Shown here: positions 12,552 through 12,611 of the stretch, one piece after another
Layout of the letters: each line of letters starts with the position of its first letter
How positions within the stretch are numbered: the first letter of the stretch is position 1
Source: Halobacteriales archaeon QS_9_67_15
GTDB taxonomy: Archaea; Halobacteriota; Halobacteria; Halobacteriales; Haloarculaceae
NCBI GenBank assembly: GCA_003023165.1
Contig: PXSD01000006.1
Coordinates: 6,300 to 18,910 of the forward strand
Length of the DNA stretch: 12,611 nucleotides
Reading direction: 5' to 3'
Notes under the pieces: model-generated
The model's database searches: none
What the model was told of the DNA's origin: nothing
The model's input: the letters and a program-made list of their open reading frames with translations, nothing else
Position numbers and translations under genes: made by a program

Positions 12552-12611
12552 TCGGGTCTCACCGTCGGCGGTGACTTGACGCTCCTCCATCGCTTCGAGG
12601 AGCGCGGCCTG
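12552..12611 (-). pseudogene. 3'-truncated MoxR-type AAA ATPase fragment
   Basis: Read on the minus strand, the window edge encodes QAALLEAMEERQVTADGETR, which matches the conserved stretch after Walker B and before sensor 1 in MoxR-family AAA ATPases. Family members continue with a segment like PLPEPFFVIATQNP; here the frame instead runs into the antisense of the MBL-fold gene (ESALLASQRSYCSP) and stops at 12315. The fragment lacks sensor 1, the arginine finger and the lid. The 5' part lies beyond the window, so I cannot tell whether the upstream part is intact or also decayed. Confidence 0.55.

Overview
The window looks like chromosomal DNA from a halophilic archaeon (class Halobacteria). 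It is very GC-rich, its soluble proteins are strongly acidic (Asp/Glu-rich, Lys-poor), and most genes have a TATA-like box about 25-32 nt before the start codon with no Shine-Dalgarno, which is the leaderless arrangement usual in haloarchaea. Several proteins also belong to families I know mainly from haloarchaea (DUF5802-like, DUF2270, DUF1405). No genus can be assigned from this sequence alone. I saw no rRNA, tRNA, CRISPR array or intact insertion sequence.

Layout, left to right. 142-753 (+): small membrane protein with a long acidic N-tail. 794-1441 (-): two-winged-helix ArsR/SurR-like regulator, with a DUF1405 membrane protein upstream of it on the same strand (1525-2196). 2372-2791 (+): DUF5802-like protein. 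2900-3799 (+): VLRF1 (Vms1/ANKZF1-type) release-factor-like protein with an N-terminal coiled coil. 3800-4316: a 517-nt gene-poor stretch filled with nested inverted repeats. 4317-5339 (+): DUF1611/DgcN-type P-loop protein, translationally coupled to a 73-codon relic of its usual partner, a dipeptide/N-acyl-amino-acid epimerase of the enolase superfamily. 5598-6071 (-): small membrane protein. 6205-7821 (-): 538-aa GCS2-type glutamate-cysteine ligase-like protein. 8109-8558 (+): four-helix membrane protein. 8647-9318 (-): DUF2270 protein. 9319-9578: second copy of the ~80-nt palindromic repeat plus two small hairpins. 9579-10010 (+): SHOCT-domain membrane protein, possibly frameshifted at its 3' end. 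10095-10604 (-): gamma-carbonic-anhydrase-like hexapeptide protein. 10743-11492 (+): sugar phosphate isomerase/epimerase-type TIM barrel. 11707-12531 (+): PhnP-like metallo-beta-lactamase-fold hydrolase. 12552-12611 (-): 3'-truncated MoxR AAA ATPase fragment at the right edge.

Most genes look like single transcription units with their own promoters, so this is mainly an ordinary housekeeping/accessory mosaic. The real coupling is DUF1611-epimerase, where the second gene has collapsed by internal deletion. Beyond the genes, the notable content is dispersed structured repeats. An ~80-nt palindromic element occurs twice with about 90% identity. A second hairpin repeat with a GGTCGC-CCT-GCGACC core also occurs twice. 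One copy of the 80-nt element sits inside a larger inverted repeat that also carries an 18-bp hairpin. A perfect 11-bp operator-like inverted repeat overlaps both the TATA box and the start codon of the gamma-CA gene. I did not find a complete new defence or metabolic system. The most informative observations are the collapsed epimerase, the nested repeats, and the altered metal site of the gamma-CA.
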